From positions 1-48,835 of the forward strand of contig JAAZKE010000013.1 in NCBI GenBank assembly GCA_012799995.1: DNA of 48,835 bases. The letters are read 5' to 3'. Position numbers and translations under genes: made by a program. Each line of letters opens with the position of its first letter. Within the stretch, counting starts at the first letter, position 1. The DNA comes from Chloroflexota bacterium. GTDB lineage: Bacteria; Chloroflexota; Anaerolineae; Anaerolineales; Anaerolineaceae. This document shows positions 18,594 to 27,950 of this stretch, piece by piece. The notes beneath the pieces are model-generated. The model saw only the letters and a program-made list of their open reading frames with translations, did not search any database and was not told the origin of the DNA.

Positions 18594-20031
18594 CCGGTGC
18601 GTTTTCAGCTACAGAGACAGCTGCGACCATTCCCAATCCGACCCAGAAGTATGGGAGCGCAAAAGTATCGACGCTGAACCCTTCCATCAACATGCCAATC
18701 AGGATTAAAATGCCCATCCGCCCAACCGTCTTTTTCAGGCCGGAACGGATGGAAATCACCCGTTGAGCCGTTCCCCAACTGTTCAGCAGCCAAATTACGA
18801 AGAGCGAAAATCCGGCCACACCTGTCTCCGCCAGCAGACGGACCCACAGACTTTTGATATTAAGAAGTGTATCGGATCGGAACAACAACCTGCGAACCTC
18901 TTCCAACTGCATGGCAAAGGAACTGAGGCGATCCGGAATGTAAAAGCCAGCGTGTCCCAACCCAACCCCAAAGAATGGATAGTCAGTAAATATATCCCAA
19001 CCTGCGTCCCAATACACCATGCGCGATGCCATTCCCAGTTCTTCCGCCATCACCATCAGAGGTTGATCCCTGCCAGCTAACTGAAGTTGAAACAACTTTG
19101 CCATGCGAAAGTCGAGTTTGGTCAGAAACAGCAGGCTCAAAAAAAACAGCAGCATAAAGAATAAGAGTAAAAGAAGGACAATACTTGCCCTTTTCCATGC
19201 TGATTTCCCTGAAAGACCAAACTTTCTGTCAAGAATGCCATATCCCCTGGTCAACAACCAATACAGCACCATCAGCCCAAAAGAAAGCAGTCCTATTCGC
19301 GACAAGGTCAGGAACAAAACCAGCGAACCAACCAGGAGCAGGATATTCTCAATAGAAAACCTTCCGGGTTTCCTTTTATGAACCGTATATTTCTCAAGGG
19401 TAGCGGCGAACCACCAGGGGAGATACAGCAGATTTAATTGATGCGCCAGCCATGACGGCTCGAGGGTGAATCCCACAAATCGTTGGCGGTACAACGATCC
19501 AGCTGAAAGGAAGAACTGTATTGAACGCATCCAATGTGGATAAGAATGGCTGGAGTACCAGAAAAAGGCCTGCAACAGCGTCCACCCAAGTACGATTGCG
19601 CCGCTGACATTAATCAGACGGAGTGCCTGCTTCAGCAGGGTCTGATCACTTGTACGCAACATCACGGCAAAGTAAAAGCCAAAACCTGCCAGCAGCGTGA
19701 TGATCGCAGTCAGGCTTTGATAGAGTGCATTATGACTTTTATAATCTGGAATCTGATAAAAAAAAGAAAACAACGTGCAGAGGACAGCCACTATTCCGAA
19801 AAGCAGGATTGGAAATGCATTCCCAGGGATTTTTGCCCCGCGCAACAGGACAGGGAGACACCACCCGAACAGCACGATCACCAGCAGAATCCCTGACGGA
19901 GCTGCCACCACATCCGATTTGACCAGGCGGACGACCGCAGGCATGGAGGTAATTGGGAGCAGGAGGAAGAACGCTCCCCAAATCCAATCCCAAATTGGAG
20001 AATCAGGAACTTTTTTCAACCAGTTAATCAT
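18574..20031 (-). CDS. O-antigen ligase/polymerase-like membrane protein
   Basis: I choose ATG 20031, which overlaps the upstream Wzz-like gene by eight bases and gives 485 residues; the longer frame lies over that gene. About a dozen hydrophobic segments surround a large loop, and the C-terminal half has the Wzy/WaaL pattern WDAGWDIFTDYPFFGVGLGHAGFY, the 'P.xGxGxG' loop of this family. LEPSWLAHQLNLLYLPWW comes before it. It probably polymerises or transfers a lipid-linked glycan outside the membrane. It sits between a chain-length regulator and an exported peptidase. Confidence 0.8.
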   Translation of the reverse strand: MINWLKKVPDSPIWDWIWGAFFLLLPITSMPAVVRLVKSDVVAAPSGILLVIVLFGWCLPVLLRGAKIPGNAFPILLFGIVAVLCTLFSFFYQIPDYKSHNALYQSLTAIITLLAGFGFYFAVMLRTSDQTLLKQALRLINVSGAIVLGWTLLQAFFWYSSHSYPHWMRSIQFFLSAGSLYRQRFVGFTLEPSWLAHQLNLLYLPWWFAATLEKYTVHKRKPGRFSIENILLLVGSLVLFLTLSRIGLLSFGLMVLYWLLTRGYGILDRKFGLSGKSAWKRASIVLLLLLFFMLLFFLSLLFLTKLDFRMAKLFQLQLAGRDQPLMVMAEELGMASRMVYWDAGWDIFTDYPFFGVGLGHAGFYIPDRLSSFAMQLEEVRRLLFRSDTLLNIKSLWVRLLAETGVAGFSLFVIWLLNSWGTAQRVISIRSGLKKTVGRMGILILIGMLMEGFSVDTFALPYFWVGLGMVAAVSVAENAPDEYANG

Positions 20032-20794
20032 CAGATTCAGGGATGCTTGATTCTTCCAGCTCAGGTTGCGGCAGCACCAGACCTGTCCCCAGGAAGAGCC
20101 CAATCACAACGCCAAGCAGTGCATAAAATCCAGTTGGCCGGTCAGCAGCTTCAACCGAGATCCTGCTGAGATCCGGCGGTGCCACTGACAGCGCCGGCGA
20201 CACTCCCAACGCTCTGGTCTCGGCTTCACTGCGCAATGACACCAGCTCTTCAAATTCAGATTGCAGTTGTTTCGGATCAGTAGGACAGATCGGGTTCGAC
20301 GGGATAGCGACCGATTCTGACAGACAAGAACTCAACCCCTCCAGAGTCCGGTCATATTGGGTCACCATCAGGGAGGCCTGTTTTGCATCCTGCAAGGCGA
20401 CTGAAGAAGCCTTTACCCAGGCTGTCATCAAGTCGAAAATTTCCTGCGGATTCTTCGTCTCATCATAATAGCTGAGTATCCAACGATCATAGCTGCGTCT
20501 CAGTCTGGCACATGATAGAAAGTCCTGCGTTTCACACCTTCCATTCGTTTTGCATACAGCTTCGATCACAGGGATTGATTTGATTACATCTTCCATCACG
20601 CCGCTGATACGATCCGATTCAATATCCGTCAGTGCCCCGGTCATGTGCGTGTCAACAGCAAAGGCGATCTCAGCGCGCCCCTGAACCTTTTCCGGGAGTG
20701 CACGACCAAGTGCCGCTCCCGCGATTCCACAGAGAATCATTAAGACGGCAATCACACGCCACTTTTGAATGAAGGCATCATAAACCCGGTTCAT
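20024..20794 (-). CDS. Wzz-like polysaccharide chain-length/copolymerase protein
   Basis: The 256-residue protein has a membrane helix near each end (about 14-32 and 222-242) with a soluble, mostly helical region between, and a Pro-containing segment before the second helix. This is the topology of Wzz/PCP-type chain-length regulators. No BY-kinase domain is attached. Two or three cysteine pairs in the middle (for example CKTNGRC) are unusual and may form disulphides outside. It is first in a three-gene operon with the ligase-like protein and the metallopeptidase. The assignment rests on topology and context. Confidence 0.65.
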   Translation of the reverse strand: MNRVYDAFIQKWRVIAVLMILCGIAGAALGRALPEKVQGRAEIAFAVDTHMTGALTDIESDRISGVMEDVIKSIPVIEAVCKTNGRCETQDFLSCARLRRSYDRWILSYYDETKNPQEIFDLMTAWVKASSVALQDAKQASLMVTQYDRTLEGLSSCLSESVAIPSNPICPTDPKQLQSEFEELVSLRSEAETRALGVSPALSVAPPDLSRISVEAADRPTGFYALLGVVIGLFLGTGLVLPQPELEESSIPESDD

Positions 20795-20929
20795 TTTCCT
20801 GAATTATAAAGTACGAATGGCCGGTTCGCTATATGCCTTCAGATGCGCCATTGCCAATATCCCTGTTGCGAAATATACAGTAAAAAGCGGGGTAATGTAT
20901 AATTTTCAAAAACAGGCAAAAGGTCGAAA

Positions 20930-23104
20930 ATGAAACAACTGGTTCAAAACATGCGCAATGGGAAAACCGAAATTCGCGAAATTCCGGTGACATCACCTTC
21001 GAAAGGGATGGCATTAATCAGGAATGCCTGTTCCCTGGTATCCGCCGGGACGGAACGGTTGGTTGCTGATTTTGCTGAAAAGAATCTGGTTGAAAAAGCA
21101 GCATCCCGCCCTGATCTGGTAAAACAGGTAGTTGAAAAAGCCCGTCGCGAAGGGATCATTTCCTCATTGGATGCAGCGTTAAATCGGCTGGATCGCCCGA
21201 TGTACCCGGGGTATTCTGCCGCTGGTACAATCGTTGAAGTTGGCAATGGCATGACCGGGTTCAGCGTTGGTGACCGCGTTGCCTGCGGAGGGGGAAACTA
21301 TGCAGTCCACGCTGAATATTGCACTGTTCCCAGGAACCTGATCGTAAAAATCCCTGACAATGTCAGTTTTGAGGAGGCGGGTTTCGCCACGCTCGGTGCC
21401 GTCGCTATCCATGGATTTCGCCTCAGCGCCCCCCAATTGAATGAATCCGTTCTGGTAATTGGCCTGGGGTTACTGGGTCTGATGACTGTTCAGATCGCGA
21501 AGGCAGCCGGCTGCAGAGTAATGGGGATGGATTTGCGTTCTGACCGGCTGGAAGTCGCCAAAGCGCTTGGGGTTGAGACATCGTCCCGCGAAGAGCTGCT
21601 TTCCAAAATACCCGCTTTCACCCGCGGCTATGGTGTAGACCACGTGCTGATTTGCGCTGGCAGCCAGGATAACGACACCATTGAACTGGCAGCGAACGCA
21701 TGCAGGAACCGCGGCAGCATCGTCGCAATCGGTGCGGTAGGATTGGATTTGCCACGCAGACCTTTTTATGACAAAGAAATTCGCTTCGTCGTTTCGCGCT
21801 CTTATGGGCCAGGAAGATATGATCACACCTATGAAGAAGAAGGTGTAGATTATCCGATCGGATACGTGCGTTGGACTGAAAACAGAAATATGGAGAGCTT
21901 CCTGGATTTGATTTCCAGTAGAAAGATCAGTCTTGCGCCTTTAATCACCCATGTATTTCCTGTTGAACAGGCACATCTGGCATACAAGTTGATCAAGGGG
22001 GAATCAGATCAACAATATCTGGGCGTCTTGATCACCTATCCTCAAGTTGAATCCAGCGAACCGATTCATCAGCCCATTCGCCTTCGTCCCCCAAGCCCGC
22101 CACAGCCAATTGTTACAGGTATCATCGGTGCAGGTAATTACGCATCAGCCACTTTCCTGCCGTTGCTCAAACCGAAACCTCAGGATGTCACATTGAAGAG
22201 CATTGCATCAAACCGGGGTGCCAGTGCACGCGAGGCGGCTGAAAAATATGGCTTTGAATTAGCCGAGGTGAATTCAGACGCGATCCTTGAAGATCCCGCC
22301 ATCAACACCGTAGCTATTCTCACCCGTCACGACTTGCATTCCGATCTGGTGATCCGGGCGTTGGGAAACGGCAAACATGTTTATTGTGAAAAACCGATTG
22401 CGCTGTCGCTCAAACAGTTACAGCAGGTTTACGCGGTATATCGGGATCACCTGGACCAGGTTCTGATGGTCGGGTTTAATCGTCGCTTTGCTCCGCTTAC
22501 CACTCAACTGATGGAGCTGCTGGCTGAGGCTGAAGAGCCTGTTGCTATCAACTACACTGTCAATGCCGGCTTCATCCCGGCTTCCCATTGGGTACAGGAT
22601 CCCGAACAGGGAGGCGGCCGCATTTTAGGCGAAGCCTGCCACATGATCGATCTGGTTTCCTTCATCGCCAGGAGCAGGGCAGTGCAGGTGAGCACTGTCG
22701 GGTTGCCGAATTTGGGGGTTTACTCCGACGATAATGTCAACATTCAGCTCAAATTTAAAAACGGCAGCATTGCTTCAATCAATTACCTGGCAAACGGTGA
22801 AAAAGCCTATCCGAAAGAAATCCTGAAAGTATTTTGCGCTGGCAGAACGTTGGTTTTGAATGACTTCCGCACGCTTGAGCAATGGTTCAATGGCAGCAAA
22901 ACCAGCCATCGCAGCGCGATCAAAGCCGATAAGGGTCATCGATTGAGTTGGAATTCGTTTCTCAACGCCATTCGCAAAGGCGGAGAGCTTCCCATCCCGG
23001 CAGAAGAGATATTCCAATCCTCTCTGGCGACCATCGCAGCACTGGAATCCCTGAGCAGCAATGAACCGGTGTCAATTCCGGATATTTCAACCTTATTTCA
23101 ATAA
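20930..23104 (+). CDS. bi-domain oxidoreductase (Zn-ADH-like plus Gfo/Idh/MocA)
   Basis: This 724-residue fusion has an N-terminal medium-chain alcohol-dehydrogenase-like half (residues 1-370, with the Rossmann loop VIGLGLLGLMTVQIAKAAG) and a C-terminal Gfo/Idh/MocA half from about residue 395 (GIIGAGNYASATFLPLL, the EKPIAL motif, and GGGRILGEACHMIDLV). Such fusions are recurrent in bacterial polysaccharide loci beside heparinase-like proteins. The probable task is two-step redox chemistry on a nucleotide sugar or a glycan residue; the substrate is unknown. The heparinase-like gene begins six bases after the stop. Confidence 0.9.
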   Translation: MKQLVQNMRNGKTEIREIPVTSPSKGMALIRNACSLVSAGTERLVADFAEKNLVEKAASRPDLVKQVVEKARREGIISSLDAALNRLDRPMYPGYSAAGTIVEVGNGMTGFSVGDRVACGGGNYAVHAEYCTVPRNLIVKIPDNVSFEEAGFATLGAVAIHGFRLSAPQLNESVLVIGLGLLGLMTVQIAKAAGCRVMGMDLRSDRLEVAKALGVETSSREELLSKIPAFTRGYGVDHVLICAGSQDNDTIELAANACRNRGSIVAIGAVGLDLPRRPFYDKEIRFVVSRSYGPGRYDHTYEEEGVDYPIGYVRWTENRNMESFLDLISSRKISLAPLITHVFPVEQAHLAYKLIKGESDQQYLGVLITYPQVESSEPIHQPIRLRPPSPPQPIVTGIIGAGNYASATFLPLLKPKPQDVTLKSIASNRGASAREAAEKYGFELAEVNSDAILEDPAINTVAILTRHDLHSDLVIRALGNGKHVYCEKPIALSLKQLQQVYAVYRDHLDQVLMVGFNRRFAPLTTQLMELLAEAEEPVAINYTVNAGFIPASHWVQDPEQGGGRILGEACHMIDLVSFIARSRAVQVSTVGLPNLGVYSDDNVNIQLKFKNGSIASINYLANGEKAYPKEILKVFCAGRTLVLNDFRTLEQWFNGSKTSHRSAIKADKGHRLSWNSFLNAIRKGGELPIPAEEIFQSSLATIAALESLSSNEPVSIPDISTLFQ

Positions 23105-23110
23105 TCTCTG

Positions 23111-25039
23111 ATGAAATCGCTGACGCGCGTATTGAAAACTATTCAAACGCTCGGATTCTCTTCAACTGCGGAAGCAGCACGGTACGCCCTGCAGAAGAAG
23201 AATCCGAATTTGGATATTCCGCGAAAGCGAATAGCCGAGACAGCTGAATGGTATCAGTTCAAGCCGCTGCCATTGGCCGATGACCGATTATCTTTGAAAG
23301 AGATTCTTGAACAAAAGCGACAAAAGGTTTTTTCAGATGCAGCCGAAGTTATGGCAGGCCAGTTTAAACCTTTTTATAGAACGGAATCCTGTCCGATTGA
23401 TTTGAGTTGTCCCAGCAAGCAGGTCCCATGGCGGAAAATTGAATATCCCGAACAATTTGATCTGAAAGATATCTGGGAATCAGCGCGTTTCTGCTGGGTT
23501 GCGCCTTTAATTCAAGCTTATATCTTGCAGCCCGACCCATCTTACGTGGGTGCTTTTTATCAACAATTAAGATCATTTATTGAATTAAATCCGCCCTTCT
23601 TTGGAGAAAACTGGCTCTCTGCGCAGGAAGCAGCGATCCGCTTAATCTGGATTTCCATCGGTGCAAGCGTGCTTGCACCGATTCCAGACGATGTGCCAAT
23701 TGGCAGGATCATCGCGCTGCACGCCGAGCGCATCACCCAAACACGTGCCTATGCGAAAGCGCAACGCAACAATCACTGGCTCAGCGAATCCGCCGGCCTG
23801 ATCACCGCTGCTGCTGTACTTCCCAACCACCCCGATTCTCCGCGCTGGTACCAACGAGGGTGGAATGATTTCCAGACTGCCCTGAAAGACCAGATTCTCC
23901 CTGATGGAGCTTATATTCAGCAAAGCGCAAATTATCATCGGCTGATGCTGCAACTCGCATTATGGGTCGATTTTCTGATCAGGTTGCATGGAACCAGCTG
24001 GCCAGAGAAGTTGCGCGAACAGCTGGGTAAATCAGTTGAATGGCTGGCAAAGCTCACCAACGAACAGAATGGACAAGCCTGGAACCTGGGGCACAATGAC
24101 GGCTCTCTTTTATTTCCGTTCTCTGGTGATTATTCGGATTATCGCCCTACGTTGCAAGCTGCCGCCAGCGTTTTTTCCAGGAAACACCTCTATCCTGAAT
24201 TCTCTCGAAATGAGTTGAGCGTGTGGTTAAACATCACGCAATCTTCAATAACGGAACCGCTTGAAGACAAACAGACCACATTTCTGGATCTGACCGTCCC
24301 TACATTGACACAGGGAACTCACAGCGCAACCATGCGGGTCGCGTCCTTCAAGGGCAGACCCGCCCATGCAGATCAACTCCACGTTTCCATTTGGAACAAC
24401 GGGCAGTGCCTGGCGCTGGATCCAGGGACGTATCGCTATTCGGCACAAATCCCCTGGAACAACGGCCTGAAATCAGCCTGGGTGCATAACAGCCCTGTCA
24501 TCAATGGGCAGGAACCGATGGCAGACATCAGCAAATTCCTTTGGGGGGAATGGGATCAGGCGCGCATACTGGACCTCACAGCTGAGTCGGTGACAGCCGA
24601 ACATTTTGGCTATCAAAAGCTGGGGGTTCGTCATTGTAGAACGCTCAAAAAAAGGGTGGAAGGATGGCAGATAATTGATGATCTGAGCCATGTGAATACA
24701 AGCCGGATTACGGAAAATTATTCTGTACAGTTAAACTGGTTGATTCCCAATTTGACGTTTCAAGCCGATTCTGCTTCTTTGTCATTGGAAACCGAACTGT
24801 TCAGTCTCCGCTTTGAATCCAGCGGATCATCAGCTGATCTTCAGGTCATCCGTTGCGGAAATATTGTCTATCCGGAAGATGGGTACCTTGCCAACCCCAA
24901 ATATTCCCTGATGGGCTGGAATTCCCCAACCTATTCGCAGCGAGAACCGGCATTGTCAATCTTGCTGAAAACTGGCAGCACGCTGCCACTGCAGATAATA
25001 ACAAACTGGAAAATCAACCGATTTGGAGAACATTTGTGA
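23111..25039 (+). CDS. heparinase II/III-like polysaccharide lyase-family protein
   Basis: The 642-residue protein has an N-terminal alpha/alpha toroid (about residues 100-360, with RNNHWLSESAGLITAAAVLP, matching the Asn-His active-site region of the family) and a C-terminal beta-sandwich beginning near residue 400 with RPAHADQLHVSIWNNGQCLALDPGTYRYS, which carries the conserved His and Asp-Pro-Gly-Thr. There is no signal peptide, so a cytoplasmic role in glycan synthesis or modification seems more likely than digestion. The start has no strong ribosome site. It overlaps the next gene by four bases (GTGA). Confidence 0.88.
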   Translation: MKSLTRVLKTIQTLGFSSTAEAARYALQKKNPNLDIPRKRIAETAEWYQFKPLPLADDRLSLKEILEQKRQKVFSDAAEVMAGQFKPFYRTESCPIDLSCPSKQVPWRKIEYPEQFDLKDIWESARFCWVAPLIQAYILQPDPSYVGAFYQQLRSFIELNPPFFGENWLSAQEAAIRLIWISIGASVLAPIPDDVPIGRIIALHAERITQTRAYAKAQRNNHWLSESAGLITAAAVLPNHPDSPRWYQRGWNDFQTALKDQILPDGAYIQQSANYHRLMLQLALWVDFLIRLHGTSWPEKLREQLGKSVEWLAKLTNEQNGQAWNLGHNDGSLLFPFSGDYSDYRPTLQAAASVFSRKHLYPEFSRNELSVWLNITQSSITEPLEDKQTTFLDLTVPTLTQGTHSATMRVASFKGRPAHADQLHVSIWNNGQCLALDPGTYRYSAQIPWNNGLKSAWVHNSPVINGQEPMADISKFLWGEWDQARILDLTAESVTAEHFGYQKLGVRHCRTLKKRVEGWQIIDDLSHVNTSRITENYSVQLNWLIPNLTFQADSASLSLETELFSLRFESSGSSADLQVIRCGNIVYPEDGYLANPKYSLMGWNSPTYSQREPALSILLKTGSTLPLQIITNWKINRFGEHL

Positions 25040-26250
25040 ACATCCTTTTGATTCATCAGGCATTTGTGACTACGCAACAAGCTGGCGGAACGAGACATGC
25101 CGAGATCGGCAAACTCCTCGCTGAAAAAGACCACCATCTGACCGTAATCACCGGTTCAGTCAGTTATTTAACCGGAACCGAAAAAGAAACGGGTGGGACT
25201 TCAACCAATCCCGATGGGATGCGAGTGATTGCAGTCAATGCTGGCAAAGGCACTCATCGCAATGCGATAACGCGGGTGCTGGGTTTCTTCCAATTCATGA
25301 TTGGGTCTTATCTCAAAGGAGTCAACCTTCCGGATGTTGACATCGTCTGGGGTACCTCGCCCAACCTGTTCCAGACCTATAGCGCATACCGGGTTGCCAA
25401 AGCCAAACACGTTCCATTCGTGCTGGAAATTCGTGACCTTTGGCCGGATTTTGCAATCGGAATGGGTGTGCTGAAGAACAGTGTTTTAATCTGGTCTTCG
25501 CGGTTATTGGAAAAATTTCTTTACCGAAATGCTGACCGTATCGTAGTCAATTCGCCCGGCTTCATAAAGCACATTCAAAAAGTGAGCGGGAAAACCGCCA
25601 TGCTGATTCCAAATGGCGCGGACACCGCGATGTTTGATCTGCCTGATCAGGCTGGCGCGACGATTCGCAAAGAGATTGGGCTTAAAGCAGATGAGTTCGT
25701 TGTGATGTACACCGGCGCCCACGGACCGGCGAACGATCTTACGACGGTACTGAAAGCAGCTGGGCAGTTGAAATCTCACCCTGAAGTCAAGTTTGTACTG
25801 ATTGGCAGCGGCAAAGAGAAGAAACGGCTGGTCAGGTATGCCGAAAGCAATTCGCTTTCCAACGTGCTCTTTCTGGACCCGGTTGCAAAATCGAAAATTG
25901 GCAACTACATGCAAGCTGCCGATGCCGGGTTGGCGATATTGAAGAATATCCCGATGTTTACCACCACCTATCCAAATAAGGTTTTCGATTTTATGGCTGC
26001 TGGAAAACCGGTTCTGTGTCAGATCAATGGCGTCATTCGCGAAGTTGTCGAAGAACATCAGTGCGGCATGTTTGTCAATCCCGGCAGCCCGGAGGCGCTG
26101 GCAAGCGCTGTCCTCGAACTGGCAGCTGATCCGGAAAGAGGCAAGCTGATGGGGATTAATGGGAAACGGGCAATTCAGGAGGTCTTCTCGCGCGAAAAAG
26201 CCGCTGAGCAGTATGAAGCGCTCTTTCTTGAGCTTCTACACAGTCAGTGA
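25036..26250 (+). CDS. glycosyltransferase family 4 protein
   Basis: I place the start at GTG 25036, overlapping the upstream stop and preceded by GGAGA; it yields 404 residues beginning NILLIHQAF. The N-terminal Rossmann half has VWGTSPNLFQTYSAY and EIRDLWPDFAI; the C-terminal half has VMYTGAHGPANDL, a conserved LFLDPVAKSKI block and the donor-binding region ending with Glu-rich loops. This is the WcaI/WbuB-like branch of GT4 that adds an amino sugar to a growing glycan. It closes the three-gene polysaccharide group. Confidence 0.92.
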   Translation: MNILLIHQAFVTTQQAGGTRHAEIGKLLAEKDHHLTVITGSVSYLTGTEKETGGTSTNPDGMRVIAVNAGKGTHRNAITRVLGFFQFMIGSYLKGVNLPDVDIVWGTSPNLFQTYSAYRVAKAKHVPFVLEIRDLWPDFAIGMGVLKNSVLIWSSRLLEKFLYRNADRIVVNSPGFIKHIQKVSGKTAMLIPNGADTAMFDLPDQAGATIRKEIGLKADEFVVMYTGAHGPANDLTTVLKAAGQLKSHPEVKFVLIGSGKEKKRLVRYAESNSLSNVLFLDPVAKSKIGNYMQAADAGLAILKNIPMFTTTYPNKVFDFMAAGKPVLCQINGVIREVVEEHQCGMFVNPGSPEALASAVLELAADPERGKLMGINGKRAIQEVFSREKAAEQYEALFLELLHSQ

Positions 26251-26273
26251 AAGAGACGAATGAGCCAAATACG

Positions 26274-26282
26274 TGATAGAAT
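26274..26282 (+). promoter_or_regulatory. extended -10 promoter of the amino-acid transporter operon
   Basis: TGATAGAAT (TG, one base, TAGAAT) lies between the GT4 stop and the permease start. No -35 is visible. The expected transcript starts near 26289. Confidence 0.5.
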
Positions 26283-26335
26283 AACCAAATTCTACTATTA
26301 CTTAGAGACCACTTTTTGAAAGATTGAACAACCCA

Positions 26336-27169
26336 ATGGAAGAAAAAGATAACAGACAGGAAAATCCAATCCAATGGTTGGATAAGAACTTACCACAGGC
26401 AGGTGAACTTACCAAGGTCGATGCCTGGTGGTGGCTGGTTTTATTGGTTTTTTTGGCAATCCTGGCATTAGTAGTCTTCAAACCAGACCCGTATGCACGA
26501 ATTTTGAATTTTACCCAGGACGGTATTGTAATCACGATCGTCGTCACCATTTCTTCTTTCGTCCTGACGATGATATTCGGATTGTTCTGCGGATTGGGCA
26601 GGGTTTCCAAAAACCGCATCTTATACGGAATCACATCGATCTATGTCGAGATCATCCGTGGTATCCCCTTGCTTGTTCAATTGCTGGTTTGGTATTTTGC
26701 ATTTCCGGCAATAATCATCCAGTTGGGCACAATTCTGAAAATTGAATCGATGCAGCGTTATCTGGCAAATCCGGTGCTGATGGCAATCATTGGTATATCG
26801 GTCTGTTATGCAGCCTACATGGCAGAAATCGTTCGGGCGGGGATCGAATCACTCCCTGCTGGACAGATGGAAGCAGCCCGGTCGCTGGGGATGACCAAAA
26901 CCCAGACAATGCAGTATGTAATTTTGCCACAGGCTTATCGCATAATCATGCCGGCGATCGGTAATGAATTCATTTCGCTGCTGAAAGATTCCTCACTGGT
27001 TTCTGTCGTGGCAGTATCGGATCTGACACGCCGCGGCAGGGAATTCATGTCCACTACCTTCATGCCAATTGAAACCTGGTTGATGGTATCGCTGCTTTAT
27101 CTGCTGATGACCTTGATCACCACGCGGTTGACAAAAATTATCGAAAACAAAACAAAACTGGTGAAATAA
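26336..27169 (+). CDS. polar amino-acid ABC transporter permease
   Basis: This HisM/GlnP-type permease (277 residues from ATG 26336; an in-frame TTG at 26324 is possible) has an N-terminal helix and then the conserved membrane domain. IYVEIIRGIPLLVQLLVWYF is the family start motif, and EAARSLGMTKTQTMQYVILP is the EAA loop that contacts the ATPase. It moves a polar amino acid across the membrane with the ATPase two bases downstream. The binding protein is most likely the convergent gene at 28818-29585. Confidence 0.94.
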   Translation: MEEKDNRQENPIQWLDKNLPQAGELTKVDAWWWLVLLVFLAILALVVFKPDPYARILNFTQDGIVITIVVTISSFVLTMIFGLFCGLGRVSKNRILYGITSIYVEIIRGIPLLVQLLVWYFAFPAIIIQLGTILKIESMQRYLANPVLMAIIGISVCYAAYMAEIVRAGIESLPAGQMEAARSLGMTKTQTMQYVILPQAYRIIMPAIGNEFISLLKDSSLVSVVAVSDLTRRGREFMSTTFMPIETWLMVSLLYLLMTLITTRLTKIIENKTKLVK

Positions 27170-27171
27170 TT

Positions 27172-27906
27172 ATGACCGAACCTATCATTCAAATTAAAGA
27201 CGTTCATAAATACTTCAAAAACAACATTCATGCCCTGCGTGGAGTCTCGCTTGACATTTATCCGGGCGAGGTGATCGTGATTATCGGCCCATCCGGGTCA
27301 GGAAAATCAACCCTGTTGCGAAGTATCAACAACCTTGAAGAAATTGATTTCGGAGATATCACCGTGGGCGGTTTATCCGTGAAAGATCACCACGATATCA
27401 ACAAGTTGCGAATGGAAGTTGGAATGGTGTTCCAGCAGTTCAACCTGTTTCCCCATTTGACCGTTCTCGAAAATATCACCCTGGCACAGCGGATCGTGCG
27501 CAAACGCAGCAAAAAAGAATCCTACCAAAATGCAATGCTGTTGTTGGAAAAAGTGGGCATTCCCGAGAAGGCTCACGCATATCCGCTGCAGTTATCTGGT
27601 GGTCAGCAACAACGGGTGGCGATAGCGCGTGCACTTGCGATGAACCCGAAAATCATGTTATTCGATGAACCAACCAGCGCGCTTGATCCGGAAATGATCC
27701 AGGAAGTGCTCGAAGTCATGATCCAACTCTCCAAAGAGGGGATAACGATGGTTGTGGTTTCGCACGAGATGGGATTTGCGCGAGCCGCAGCGGACCGCAC
27801 CATCTTAATGGACGAGGGAAAAATCGTTGAAATCGCATCTCATGATGAACTGTTCACCAATCCACAGGAAGAACGCACCAGGCTCTTCCTGAGTAAAATC
27901 CTCTAA
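27172..27906 (+). CDS. polar amino-acid ABC transporter ATP-binding protein
   Basis: The 244-residue ATPase has Walker A GPSGSGKST (about residues 38-46), a Q-loop in FQQFNLFPHLTVLEN, the ABC signature LSGGQQQRVAIARALA and Walker B IMLFDEPTSALDPE, followed by the switch His in VVVSHEMGFAR. It is the GlnQ/HisP type. The start lies two bases after the permease stop. DDAH follows after 44 bases in the same direction. Confidence 0.96.
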   Translation: MTEPIIQIKDVHKYFKNNIHALRGVSLDIYPGEVIVIIGPSGSGKSTLLRSINNLEEIDFGDITVGGLSVKDHHDINKLRMEVGMVFQQFNLFPHLTVLENITLAQRIVRKRSKKESYQNAMLLLEKVGIPEKAHAYPLQLSGGQQQRVAIARALAMNPKIMLFDEPTSALDPEMIQEVLEVMIQLSKEGITMVVVSHEMGFARAAADRTILMDEGKIVEIASHDELFTNPQEERTRLFLSKIL

Positions 27907-27950
27907 GACGAAAATCTGAGAACCCAAAGAAAACTAAAGGAAACCAAAGA

